Shown piece after piece: positions 45,565-58,200 of a DNA stretch of 64,000 bases; the first letter of the stretch is position 1; each line of letters begins with the position of its first letter. Below the pieces are notes generated by a model. It did no database searches, was not told the origin of the DNA, and was given only the letters and a program-made list of their open reading frames with translations. The position numbers and the translations under genes were made by a program. The stretch is taken from assembly GCA_032719365.1 (NCBI GenBank), contig CM064871.1, forward strand, positions 63,686,416 to 63,750,415. The letters run 5' to 3'. The stretch is from Prinsepia uniflora (taxonomy: Eukaryota; Streptophyta; Magnoliopsida; Rosales; Rosaceae).

Positions 45565-45738
45565 TCAATGCAAGTGTTTAGTTTTGGGAAAAGGATTAAG
45601 CATTACAACAACTATCAGAGAATACTCTTAATCGGAGAAGGTGACTTCTCTTTTTCCGTTTGCTTGGCTAGAGCTTCTGGTTTGGCCGTCAACATGATTG
45701 CGAGACTTAAAACACTAGGGTGTGCTCAGAGGTTGTAA
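45565..45738 (+). pseudogene. Fragment of BMT5-like (DUF2431) methyltransferase gene
   Basis: In the frame 45388-45738 the part from FGKRIKHYNNYQ through ILLIGEGDFSFSVCLARA to AVNMIA matches the N-terminal signature of plant BMT5-like proteins (25S rRNA uridine-N3-methyltransferase-like, DUF2431), where GEGDFSF is the cofactor-binding loop. Only about 55 residues are recognisable; the rest of the domain is absent. A second trace at about 45905-46000 has SNMVATSESRE and GEGNFSFFFCSL, echoing the same region twice. It lies in the internal region of an LTR element, so capture of a host transcript piece is likely. The fragment is non-functional. Confidence 0.65.
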
Positions 45739-46189
45739 CCATAAAGGTGGAAACGTGAGAATCAGGTAGTCGAGATAAATGAGTGACTACTTTTGGATGT
45801 GCATAAACGGTATAAACAAACAAGTGAAGTTGTTAGTGAGTAACGTGTTTACGAACACGTGGATGGATATCTGAGTGAGTTGAGGACTTGGAAGCATACC
45901 CAAATTAATTCCAACATGGTTGCAACTTCGGAGTCAAGAGAACTCGAATATGGATATTCCGGACATGGTGAAGGAAACTTCTCATTTTTTTTCTGCTCCT
46001 TAACAGATGATGCTTGGGCTTATCAGATGGTGCTTAGTATCACCCCACGTGGTGAGTGTAGTGGGATTTGTGTTTACACTCACGTAGGATGAATATTGAT
46101 GCCATCGTCTTGGATTATCCTAAGTGGACATTATCATGGGCTAAGTGAAGGAAACTTTCAAGTTATAGAGTAAGTGGTAACTCATATGC

Positions 46190-46192
<3 letters not shown>

Positions 46193-46232
<40 letters not shown>
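46193..46232. repeat. (GA)20 microsatellite
   Basis: Forty bases of uninterrupted GA. Confidence 0.95.
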
Positions 46233-46235
<3 letters not shown>

Positions 46236-46490
46236 ATCATAAAGTGGTTCTGAGGAGAGGAATGGGCCACGGCGACTAGCAACGTCGGCTACCAAGAGGG
46301 GAGAGTCTCTACAGCAGTGAGGCGAGAAAGCTTCGAGAGAAAGCTAGATTGAGAGGCGGGAGAGGGAGTGAGAGAGGCTGAGAGAGATGTGTTCAACGAG
46401 AGAAGCTGAGGGTTTTTTTTTTGTTCTGGTCTGAGTGAACAGTGGAATAAGTGAGGAGGAAGAGGGGGAAGAAGAAGACCTTATCTGTTA

Positions 46491-47268
46491 TAAAAAATGG
46501 AAGGACGTTACTCGACGAAGCTTTGTCGGGGTTGAATTAAATGATTCGTCATGTAACATTAGCGGTAAGATTGAAGCGACAACGCAGAAGTAGAAGAGTC
46601 CGGTCATTCAGGTGTTACCCGACGAAGCTTCGTCAGGTAACATTGGGACAGTAATTCAAGTTTCGCGAAAACTTTACCACCCAAATTTTTTCCAAAATTA
46701 TGGGCGGTAAATTTGGGTGAGTAAATTAGAGATGTTAACAGACGGTAATTTACCCTCACCCGACGAAATGAACCCTAACCTGACAAAGTTTTTACTGTCA
46801 TTTATGATAGTTACACTTAGCAAAATTTACCATAAGGTTTTCAATGTAACTCGGGAATTGAACATCACCCACCAAAAAAACTTCCTAACTCGACAAAATT
46901 TTTTACCAGAATTAATGATAGTCATACGTAGAAATATTTTCCAAAAAGGTTTGAATGCATTTCCAATTTTCGACCGCTCATTTTGTATCGTTAAGTTCCT
47001 TAAATTCACCATACGAAACTCATTAAGATTCGAGGAGTCTAAGTCGTTTAATTGTAACATAACATTTTGTAACCGTCGATCCTTTGCTCACCATTCCCCA
47101 AGCTCCAAAAATTCAAAATCATCTAATTTTTCGTGTAAATGATATATATAAATTCGTCGGTTATAAAATGCATGTCACAGTTGAATCGATCGAATTCTCA
47201 GTGGAAAGTCTTCAAATTTTCAAAAACAACGTTTTGTTTAAAACTTTAGAAAACATGTTACCCGAAGA

Positions 47269-47312
<44 letters not shown>

Positions 47313-47700
47313 TCGTCGGGTAATATATTCGGATAAGAGCCACCGAACTAGTTTAACCTAAAAGCTAAACCCTAAATTATTATTTAATTTTACCTGACAA
47401 ACACATTGAAAACATTCGTCGGGTAACATATTCGGAGAAGTGCCATCGAACTAGTTCTCCCGACAAATACATTGAAAACATTTGTCCGGTATCATATATG
47501 GAGAAGTGCCACCGAACTAGTTTTCCCCAAACCCTAAAATATTTTCTAATTTTACTCGACGAATTTTGTATAAAAATTCGCTAGGTAACAAATTCAGAGA
47601 AGAGCCACCGAACTAGTATACAGTGAACCATAAATTATTATTTTATTTTACCCGACGAATTTTCTTATGATTTACGTCAAGTAATATTGATTTAATTGTG
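46491..47700. mobile_element. Motif-repeat DNA, possible CACTA-like arm
   Basis: Many variants of 'ttcgtcgggtaaca' and its reverse 'ttacccgacgaa' occur, for example near 46614-46645 (an almost palindromic pair), 47315, 47415 and 47650. 'agtgccaccgaactagt'-type phrases recur every 60-90 bp in 47335-47620. This resembles subterminal repeats of CACTA elements; I found no CACTA end or transposase. The same motif occurs at 30891-30956 and 33770-34100. Confidence 0.45.
47274..47309. repeat. (TA)n microsatellite
   Basis: An uninterrupted TA run of about 18 units. Confidence 0.95.
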
Positions 47701-48251
47701 TTAATCGTTATTTTGTGTTAATGTATTTTTTTTTTGGGTTATGTATTTTTTTTGGTGTATTTGGATTTGTAAGCTACAATGAACATAAGTCCAAATGAGT
47801 ATGTATTTTGTAAAATGTGTAGTAATGAATCTTATGCATTAATAATTGATGGAAATGTTTTACAATTAATCAATCGGTTTCTGTTTCACTATCACCCACA
47901 CAATCGCCCAAACGAGTATGTAATTTTTCATCCAACTTCCCTGTCCAAGAGGTTTCGGACCTCGTGTGACAAAGTCATGTATATTGCTCAATTTAGACAG
48001 TATCTTATCACCAAATCTTTCTCGGGGTCGAACTTGTAACTCGGATTTCCCATCAAATGAGTCTGATTGCGTACGTCATTGGTGATCCCAGGGCAATAAC
48101 CTTCTTAAACCTAAGTAGCATACTTGTGTTGCATGCCAACATGACGTTGTGTCTGAACCACATGTAGGACATGCAAGATAACCCTCGGGATGGATGACGA
48201 GCCACGGTGGTGGACGGCAGAGGTGAGTAACCCGAAAGCCATTTTCCATTT
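47701..48251. other. Unassigned sequence
   Basis: It holds an 86-codon plus-strand frame (47779-48039, beginning MNISPNEYVFCKMC), which I do not recognise and which may be a transposon remnant or chance. From about 48050 to 48251 nothing is identified. Confidence 0.35.
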
Positions 48252-49187
48252 TCAAAATTCGAAGCACTCGATAGAAGCATGATGTCTAGTTAACCAGTCC
48301 ATACCCAAAATAACATCGAAGTCATGTAGATCCAACAATAACAAGTCTGCCACTAACTCGACCTCGCCTACCAACACCGGACACTCTCTCAAAAAATGAG
48401 TCACCACCAACACCTCACCAGTCGGCGTACTCACCCCCAAGGCACAATCCAAGGTAGACACCTCTCTCTCCGTAACCAAACTACAACTCAAGGCAATAAA
48501 GGAATGAGTAGCCCCGGGATCTATCAAAGCAAATACAGTGTGGCCAAGTATGGTAAGTGTACCTGTCACCACTCCAGGTGCTGATCTGGCCTCCTGCTGG
48601 GTCATAGAAAAAACTCGCGACAGAGGTCCTGATGACCGACCGCGTCCTCTCGAACTACTCGTGGCACCACCGCCACCTCTAGGGCCTGCCGCCCCTGACA
48701 CTAATGCAGTACTCCGCCCTGGCTCTGCCTCACCTCGGCCTGCTCCACCCTCCTGGGCTAACAACGGGCACTCACGCCGAAAGTGACCTCGCTCTCCACA
48801 ATAGTAACAGACATCTCTACCGGGTCCACCAGTCTGTCTCCCAGTAGAAGCAACAGAAGTCGTACTCGCCTGCGGCGTCGGCTGTGCTCTAGCTCCCCGA
48901 AATCCAGAACCCTGAAAACTGCCTGGTCTGCCAAACCGGCCACCACCTGCTGATGAAGTACCACCGTAGTTACCCCGCTTCGGATTCCTCTGACTCGACG
49001 CTCCAGGAAAAGAATGCTCACGGCGTCGCATACTACCTGAATACTGTGGCCGGGCAGGCAGACTAGCCCCTACTCTCACAGCAGCGTCTGATAGCTCCCT
49101 GAATGTAGCAAATGAGCCGGCTGTCACAATGGCTCTAATATCTCCTCGTAGACCCAACTCAAACCGATGACACTTCTCAGCCTCAGT
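48252..49187 (-). pseudogene. Chromovirus-like gag-protease fragment
   Basis: Reading from 49187 downward, about 311 open codons cover the end of gag (EKCHRFELGLRGDIRA, SFATFRELSDAAVRV), a Gly/Arg-rich region, a zinc knuckle CYYCGERGHFRREC (48809-48768), then an aspartic protease with ALIDPGATHSFIA (about 48530-48493; this DPGATHSF form of the active-site loop is common in plant chromoviruses) and FDVILGMDWL. It stops soon after, before reverse transcriptase. The gene continues upstream at 58588-58711, on the other side of a complete inserted element. A longer open frame to 49718 is an accident of the LTR sequence and not part of the gene. Confidence 0.85.
49183..49187. repeat. Target-site duplication TCAGT, left copy
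   Basis: TCAGT before the LTR at 49188 is repeated at 58588-58592 after 58587. The insertion splits the gag frame between ...FVATE and AEKCHRF. Confidence 0.9.
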
Positions 49188-52100
49188 TGACAGGACCCAT
49201 CCCAATCCCCCCGGGATTACCGTGGAATGTGCCCTGCTCCTGTCCAACAAGGGGTGTAAGATAAGGGATAACCACGAGCCCCTGCCCAAATGGGGCTTCC
49301 AGAGTGCGCAAGGACCGATGGATGAGGTGTGCAATGTCCCAGTCTCTGCTGCAATCGCATCCGTAATCAACCTAAAGGGCATTAAAACCAAAAGCTGTGA
49401 GTGGACAAAACCAATAAGTTCATCAAATACATTTATAAGACATTTATGCTCTCCAATAAAAACGTATGCATGCCACGAAAACCAGTAACCAAAACGTTTG
49501 CTCAACCGAGCCCTTAGGGCCTTAGCCCAAAAACTGTCAACCAAAAACCAAGTGTGGGAACTCAGCCCAAAACAGTGGAATACCACAACCATACATATTA
49601 AAACCATGTGGGCCACCGCCCAAAGCCATAAACATAAATCCATAAATCCAAAACCATTTAGGGTCCCCGACCCGACATACCATTTCATAACCAATAATCC
49701 ATTTTTACCAAATAACACATATCCAACCGAAAAGCCATTTCATATAACCATTAATCCATATTTTACCATTACCATCACCAGCATCCCAGATGCTTAGCGT
49801 CCCAGACGCTAGACGTCCCTGACGTCATATCTCACGGTTTAATAAGCTACGCGTGCTGCCCGGGGTCTCTCTGGGTCCATATATCTGACATTCCTGATGT
49901 CTGACGTCCCTGACGTCAATCATAGCAATCCTGCTCCTGAATCATCATACGGTCCGGCTGCTCCGTATAATGACCCCTCGCAGGCAATGCACCGTGACTT
50001 CCCCAGTGTCCCAGACATCTGGAGGAAACCATCATATATCCTTGTATCCAGATGGTATATGGAAAACAGTTTTATTAAATCCTTTTATCACATCATTACC
50101 ATTGGGCCATGCCCGAAATTTCCATAAAACCATGTAATTCCATTTAGGGTCCCTGACCCAAAATCACAATTATTAAATATAGGGTCCCTGACCCGAAATC
50201 ACCATTATAATCCAATTGGGCCTCATGCCCGATTTTATGAACCACTGGGCCTACGGCCCGATTTGTAAACCAACTGGGCCCGTAGCCCGACTTTATTAAC
50301 CCACTGGGCCCACAGCCCGAATTCGTAAATCAACTGGGCCCCTGGCCCGATAACATAACTCAAATGGGTCTCAGCCCGATTTCATACCAACTGGGCCCCT
50401 GGCCTGATTTCATTAACCAACTGTGCCCCTGCCTCGAAATACGTGAAACCGTACAATTTACCAACAACCAAATCAACATCATACAATCACAACCATAATC
50501 CATATAAAACATTTAAGCATGCATAGAATTTATAAAACCAAAGTCCACTCATAGACCGTTTTAACGGTATGCCTCGATACGCGTGCCACCGGCCCTCCCG
50601 GGCCTCACCACTATCACCGGGACTCTCAATCCTGTCCAAATCACATTAGAGGGTCACTAACCTCATCATTAACATCCTATCAAAGTCCCGTAATTTTCCC
50701 GAATTTTTACTATTTTTAAACTTGATTTAAAACCTTCGGGCATCCCGAACAATATCGAGACGGTGTCCGATCGACACGAAACCAATTCCAAAATTTCCGT
50801 TACATTAAATAGGACAGAAGTCATGTTGACCTCACCTCGAGATTCGTGCCCACGTGCCGTCACGCGCCGCCGTGAGTGGCTGCGCGTGAAATCCACGCGC
50901 CTGCTACAGTGCATCGTCCTAACCCGTATGTCTGGTAAACGGGTCCAATTAACCCGCGAGATGACCCGGTTCCAATCCCATCAATTCGACCTTAATTACA
51001 TCAATTGATCATTCTATTAGCTTCGTTTTAAGTTCAATTTAAGTTCTGTAATGGTTATTACACAAAACCTTACCTACAACCCATCGACTCGATGATGAAC
51101 ATGAAGAACACCCAGGTTACTGTTCGTTCATGGAATCCCTTCAATTTCGATCGATTTCATTAAATTGATTCAACTAGAAGCATCAGTGAACTCCGTTAAG
51201 CATTTCCCCCAACTCAATTGCATCAATCCTGTGCTCAATCGTCACGACTCAAGCTCGAACACCGTCACTGTTCAACCATGGAGTTCTGTCAACCACAGCC
51301 GTTTTCCTTCAATTGATGAACCCAGAAGCATCATGGGATCATGAGAAGCAGTTTCCCCACCTCAATTCCGTCCATCGAAGCCTCCAACTTCACGACTCAA
51401 GGTTGAATTTACTCCTCTGTCACCAAGTGTGATCAGAGCCAAAACAGCACCAATTCCCTTCGTTCCTTCGACGATTCTGATCGTTGTGATCCCAGGAAGC
51501 TGATTGTAAGCTCAATTGCGATCCTCACGGCCTAATCCCCAGTATTCGAATTTTCCCCCCAATTTCCTAAAATTCAATTTTTTGATTTCCAGCATCCTCT
51601 CTGCCTCTCGTGTTTCCCAGCCAATTCAGTCTCTCTCAACCTTCAATTTTCTCTCAAGAACGGCCAAGTAAGGGAGCCAATTCTCCCAGCTCACTCACTC
51701 TCTGTTTTGCTCACGGTGTAAGGAAAATATGGAGATAATTAGGGAGAAAATGGAGGAAATGATGAAGGAGAAATGATGATGTAGGAAATGATGATGTTGG
51801 GAGGGAAACATGGATCAGAATTCAGGGGATGGGTGACACTTGTCACTCATCCGGAGGTGCACAGTCAACGGTCACTATTCATTATTATATTATTATTTTA
51901 ATCCAAGCCTCGGTTCGTAAATTCGTTTCCTTGACCATAACTTCGTCGTCGAATCCCCGATTTCGGCATGCCGCCTGTCGTTGGATTCATATCGACGATA
52001 CCTACGTAATGGTCCTTGGCCCTCGTCCATCGGACCTCCCGATCAAAAAGTCAACATTTGCCCCCTAACATGCCAAATTACCAAAATACCCCTCAACTTC

Positions 52101-52360
52101 CGAACATTATAACTTTCTCTACGAATGTCGGAATTGATCGTGCCACCTGTCTATGAACTCGTGACGTCCCGAACTACGTCACGGTCATCGGCCAAAGTCC
52201 ATTTGACCGCCCGATCAAAAAGTCAACATTTTACCCACGACCAGGGGCAAAACGGTCATTTCGCACAATTTGTTCGATTCCGCCCTACTAAGCACCGTTC
52301 AACCTCACTAATCGAGATTAGTCACTAAACTAATCCCGGAATTCGGGACGGGTCGTTACA
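49188..52360 (-). repeat. 3' LTR of the recent element, with 170-bp deletion
   Basis: It runs from TGACAGGACCC (49188) to the reverse of TGTAACGACCCGTCCC (52360). Compared with 55245-58587 it lacks about 170 bp at 50431, where the last ggcccgatt-type units and the 'acgtgcaagcacgt' phrase should be. Otherwise the offset between the two LTRs is constant, so there is no other net length change. The 99- and 76-codon frames repeated in both copies are not genes. Confidence 0.9.
50205..50430 (-). repeat. LTR-internal repeat of gggcc-type units
   Basis: Units of about 36-40 bp with 'aactgggcccctggcccga' or close variants occur six or more times. The matching block in the other LTR (about 56262-56540) has additional units. 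Confidence 0.75.
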
Positions 52361-55229
52361 ATCTTTCCTCCTTAATAAATTTCGTCCTCGAAATTCCAAC
52401 CGATCTCACCTCAACGTACTTCCCTCCTTAATAAGTTTCGCTCTCGAAACTCGATTACCCTGATTCCACAAACACCCCGTGGAAAGTGGAATCGACCACG
52501 CAACACGTGTACACCCGTACACCAACTACTCAGACAAAACTTGTCTACGCCCAAACGTACCACTAGTACTCAAAACGCAACGACTACATTCGACCCCGTC
52601 GAATGACTGAAACTACTTGTTTCGAATTTGACACCACTTGTCAAATCAACCCTCTCGTTGACGCAACAACTCGACGGTTCCTTTCCCACTCCCACTAGGA
52701 GTCAGCTGACCCCACTCAACAATCTATGTTGACACATCCTGACAAACTGTCACCACATAGTTGTTGTCAGTCGAAAACTGACACTAGACTCACTCGTGGC
52801 TACACATGTCACCAACGTACTTAACTTAGTAAACATTTACCGACCTTTCACACGATCTGTGTGTAATTAGACTCATCGGAAATACCATGACCCATTGCAT
52901 AGTAATGTCCGGCCCACAATTAATCTCAAGGCATCGGAACCAATCCGACTACCAACACGTTCACCGACACACCTCGGGTATATCCCGTATATCGTAACTA
53001 GACATCACAAGTCTACAAGGTATTGTACCTCGAACCATGTACGAAGTACACACATCTATCTAATGACCAGACTACAACCACCTAGGTCATAGTCGAACGC
53101 GTTCCAATAATGGAGTACGTTTGCTCAATCCAGCATGAGACAAATCGAAACTCCACCCAACATCTAGTTCCAATTCCGAATCTGAATCCGCAATTTCGTA
53201 AGAAATCCCGGATCCAAGCCCAGACATCACATTTTAATTCATATCCAAATCCGAATCCGAAATCATTATTCCGTAAGCTAGCATTTGGAATAATCATCTC
53301 GTACCCAAATCCGGAAATATACTTTCAAGTTCCAAAATCGAATCCTGAATCGTCACCCAGAAATTCGATTCCAAATCCCGAAATCTCGTTCACATTTACC
53401 AAGACACACCAAAACCGAACCTATCGGTTACCCGTTCAATACACTTGATTGACTTCATAGGGAAGCCAATCCAACCTCCACACGTCTAAGGTTGACAAAA
53501 ATTCAACTACCTTGAAAACCTACGGACCCCACTTCGAAAAGAAGTTCAATCCCGTCATTTCGACTCACATACCCAAGTTCGTATCGATCCTTGTCATTCC
53601 ACCTAGGAAAAACCAAGGATGATCCAACACAATGACGCCAAAACTCATCTTACGTGGATGCAAACAAAACTCGCTGCACTCACAACATCCTCTGCCACCA
53701 AGCAGAAAATGAGAAATCTCGTTTACCTAATTTCGAATACGTAGCTCCTCCTAATGACCCAAAAAACACACATGGGCCCACCAACCAATACACGCTCAAC
53801 GTACTGGTAACTACACTCAACGTCTGCCGGGGCAGAAAACAAGAAGTCAACCCCTATGACTTCGGAATACCAATCACCAAAAACTAGCACCACTCTCGTT
53901 CCCCAATCACAACTTTCCTCGAAACTAAGGTTCCAACCACCAGACTTCCTACCTCCTCAATTCACTTGGACAACCACGTGTCCACAATCAATCCGTTATT
54001 GTTCCATTCGCACATCCCAACCTTTACAGGTTCAACACTCGGTTTTCCAAGTTCTCAATTATACCTTTTATCCACTCATCGCTGGTTATCTCACCACTAT
54101 TGGGACTTATCCCAACACATCACAATCTTAACTGGATCCCATCCAGTCCATCACTCAATCACTATCGAATCTCAAAGACCGAACATAAGTTCATCATGAC
54201 GGAGTCACACCCCAACTTGTGGCTCATCGTCAACACCATCACCGACACTAGCACCAGCGCTAGTACCAGCACCAACACACTATCAACAACACTAGTATCA
54301 GCACAAGAGTACCAACCCACAAACATTCATACTTGCACGCCGTGTGCAAATACGACAACCCTAGATCTCCGTTCATACCGAACGACGATCCCGTACATCA
54401 CGACTATGGGTACCACTATTCTGACAATCCTCATCAGGAAAATGAACGTTCCCCGAATGTCCCCTGATCCCCAAGCATTATAACCACCTAATTACCCTCG
54501 ATAGCCAGTCATCTCCATATGACTACCGACTAACTGTCATTGCTATCGAGATCCGCATCCACACATCACACCAATACCCGATCCAACACGGGATTCCATA
54601 ATTTATCTCAGAATCGTATCCGTAAATCGAATCCCATAGTTCTGCCTAGACTCACCAGAGCCATCCCCATGGTCATCCATGACCTCAGCCGCTCGTCGCA
54701 GCACAAGTTCTCATCCACTAGCCACAATTAAGGTTTACCTTTTAAATACTAGGGTTCCACAATCACACCCTATGGTTCAACCGAACCAAACAGCTTTCCG
54801 TAATATAAAATCCACGACCTGACCGACCCCGCGGTCTAGACATCGAATAGACGTCAGATCCAATCCTACCATCCTATCAACGTGGGTTCCACCACTAGGT
54901 CATCGGCCAACTCCAATGAACCAACATCCCTCACACTAGAAACCACCACAAGGGTTCACATTTTAAACCATTACTCACATGAGGTTCCCCGAACCTGGCT
55001 GCACCTAGCAGCACAACAATCCAATATTACATGACCGAGCCGTCGGTCCCACAATACCAGTTCATCACAATCAACCCCCCCATGGGTCGAATCACATTAA
55101 TGCACGGCGTATCGGGTCAATCACACTCCATCCACTATCCAAACCCAAAACTATCTATCAGGTTGACAACGAATTGCAGCCCCATGAGACATCAGACCCT
55201 CGACCTGCGCGCACAAAATGAGCAACCGT
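52361..55229 (-). mobile_element. Non-coding internal region of the recent element
   Basis: The minus-strand polypurine tract lies at 52361-52376 (plus strand atctttcctcctt). No gag, protease or polymerase motif is seen in any frame; frames of 110-130 codons on plus (53110-53448, 54100-54483, 55031-55423) are rich in Thr, Ser and Pro and have no domain. Blocks are homologous, reversed, to 10848-14217. Confidence 0.75.
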
Positions 55230-55241
55230 GCTCTGATACCA
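55230..55241 (-). other. Primer-binding site, tRNA-Met type
   Basis: gctctgatacca on plus is TGGTATCAGAGC on minus, three bases from the 5' LTR end at 55245. Confidence 0.9.
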
Positions 55242-55244
55242 AGT

Positions 55245-58200
55245 TGACAGGACCCATCCCAATCCCCCCGGGATTACTGTGGAATGTGCCCTGCTCACGT
55301 CCAACAAAGGGTGTCAGACAAGGGATAACCACGAGCCCCTGCCCATACGGGGCTTCCAGAGTGCGCAAGGACCGATGGAGGAGGTGTGCAATGTCCCAGT
55401 CTCTGCTGCAATCGCATCCGTAATCAACCTGAAGGGCATTAAAACCAAAAGCTGTGAGTGGACAAAACCAATAAGTTCATCAAATACATTTATAAGACAT
55501 TTATGCCCTCCAATAAAAACGTATGCATGCCACGAAAACCAGTAACCAAAACGTTTGCTCAACCGAGCCCTTAGGGCCTTAGCCCAAAAACCGTCAACCA
55601 AAAACCAAGTGTGGGAACTCAGCCCAAAACAGTGGAATACCACAACCATACATATTAAAACCATGTGGGCCACCGCCCAAAGCCATAAACATAAATCCAT
55701 AAATCCAAAACCATTTAGGGTCCCCGACCCGACATACCATTTCATAACCAATAATCCATTTTTACCAAATAACACATATCCAACCGAAAAGCCATTTCAT
55801 ATATCCATTAATCCATATTTTACCATTACCATCACCAGCATCCCAGATGCTTAGCGTCCCAGACGCTAGACGTCCCTGACGTCATATCTCACGGTTTAAT
55901 AAGCTACGCGTGCTGCCCGGGGTCTCTCTGGGTCCATATATCTGACATCCCTGATGTCTGACGTCCCTGACGTCAATCATAGCAATCCTGCTCCTGAATC
56001 ATCATACGGTCCGGCTGCTCCGTATAATGACCCCTCGCAGGCAATGCACCGTGACTTCCCCAGTGTCCCAGACATCTGGAGGAGACCATCATATATCCTT
56101 GTATCCAGATGGTATATGGAAAACAGTTTTATTAAATCCTTTTATCACATCATTACCATTGGGCCCTGCCCGAAATTTCCATAAAACCATGTAATTCCAT
56201 TTAGGGTCCCTGACCCAAAATCACAATTATTAAATATAGGGTCCCTGACCCGAAATCACCATTATAATCCAATTGGGCCTCATGCCCGATTTTATGAACC
56301 ACTGGGCCTACGGCCCGATTTGTAAACCAACTGGGCCCGTAGCCCGACTTTATTAACCCACTGGGCCCACAGCCCGAATTCGTAAATCAACTGGGCCCCT
56401 GGCCCGATAACATAACTCAAATGGGTCTCAGCCCGATTTCATACCAACTGGGCCCCTGGCCCGATTTCATTAACCAACTGGGCCCCCGGCCCGATTTTCA
56501 AATGGACATCGAGTCCGAAATTTCCAACATAATTGGGCCTCAAGCCCGAGTTCATATTTCCAATTTCAAAACCATTTCATCACATTATATCCAAGTTATA
56601 AATATGAAAAATCCATGAAAAACCGGAAACCTCAATTTACGTGCAAGCACGTAAATTGCCTCGAAATACGTGAAACCGTACAATTTACCAACAACCAAAT
56701 CAACATCATACAATCACAACCATAATCCATATAAAACATTTAAGCATGCATAGAATTTATAAAACCAAAGTCCACTCACAGACCGTTTTAACGGTATGCC
56801 TCGATACGCGTGCCACCGGCCCTCCCGGGCCTCACCACTATCACCGGGACTCCCACTCCTGTCCAAATCACATTAGAGGGTCACTAACCTCATCATTAAC
56901 ATCCTATCAAAGTCCCATAATTTTCCCGAATTTTTACTATTTTTAAACTTGATTTAAAACCATCGGGCATCCCGAACAATATCGAGACGGTGTCCGATCG
57001 ACACGAAACCAATTCCAAAATTTCTGTTACATTAAATAGGACAGAAGTCATGTTGACCTCACCTCGAGATTCATGCCCACGCGCCGTCACGCGCCGCCGT
57101 GAGTGGCTGCGCGTGAAATCCACGCGCCTGCTACAGTGCATCGTCCTAACCCGTATGTCTGGTAAACGGGTCCAATTAACCCGCGAGATGACCCGGTTCC
57201 AATCCCATCAATTCGACCTTAATTACATCAATTGATTATTCCATTAGCTTCGTTTTAAGTTCAATTTAAGTTCTGTAATGGTTATTACACAAAACCTTAC
57301 CTACAACCCATCGACTCGATGATGAACATGAAGAACACCCAGGTTACTGTTCGTTCATGGAATCCCTTCAATTTCGATCGATTTCATTAAATTGATTCAA
57401 CTAGAAGCATCAGTGAACTCCGTTAAGCATTTCCCCAAACTCAATTGCATCAATCCTGTGCTCAATCGTCACGACTCAAGCTCGAACACCGTCATTGTTC
57501 AACCATGGAGTTCTGTAAACCACAGCCGTTTTCCTTCAATTGATGAACCCAGAAGCATCGTGGGATCATGAGAAGCAGTTTCCCCACCTCAATTCCGTCC
57601 ATCGAAGCCTCCAACTTCACGACTCAAGGTCGAATTTACTCCTCTGTCACCAAGTGTGATCAGAGCCAAAACAGCACCAATTCCCTTCGTTCCTTCGACG
57701 ATTCTGATCGTTGTGATCCCAGGAAGCTGATTGTAAGCTCAGTTGCGATCCTCACGGCCTAATCCCCAGTATTCGAATTTTCCCCCCAATTTCCTAAAAT
57801 TCAATTTTTCGATTTCCAGCATCCTCTCTGCCTCTCGTGTTTCCCAGCCAATTCAGTCTCTCTCAACCTTCAATTTTCTCTCAAGAACGGCCAAGGAAGG
57901 GAGCCAATTCTCACAGCTCACTCACTCTCTGTTTTGCTCACGGTGTAAGGAAAATATGGAGATAATTAGGGAGAAAATGGAGGAAATGATGAAGGAGAAA
58001 TGATGATGTAGGAAATGATGATGTTGGGAGGGAAACATGGATCAGAATTCAGGGGATGGGTGACACTTGTCACTCATCCGGAGGTGCACAGTCAATGGTC
58101 ACTATTCATTATTATATTATTATTTTAATCCGAGCCTCGGTTCGTAAATTCGTTTCCTTGACCATAACTTCGTCGTCGAATCCCCGATTTCGGCATGCCG

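Larger units (their letters stand above)
44799..46490 (+). mobile_element. Internal region of LTR element with captured gene fragment
   Basis: No gag or pol motifs are visible. The first 600 bp resemble the non-coding internal region near 10900-11700 in style. The interval 45565-46010 carries fragments of a methyltransferase-like gene, and 46193-46232 is a GA repeat. Confidence 0.55.

Noticed and set aside
49188..49718. The 488-codon minus-strand frame 48252-49718 as one gene
   Set aside because: Only the part below 49188 is gag-protease. The first about 177 codons are read through LTR sequence of the inserted element and are repeated as a 153-codon frame in the other LTR (55314-55775).
53110..54483. 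Plus-strand Thr/Ser/Asn-rich frames in the internal region of the recent element
   Set aside because: They are antisense to the element, lack domains, and the homologous region at 10848-14217 does not keep them open.
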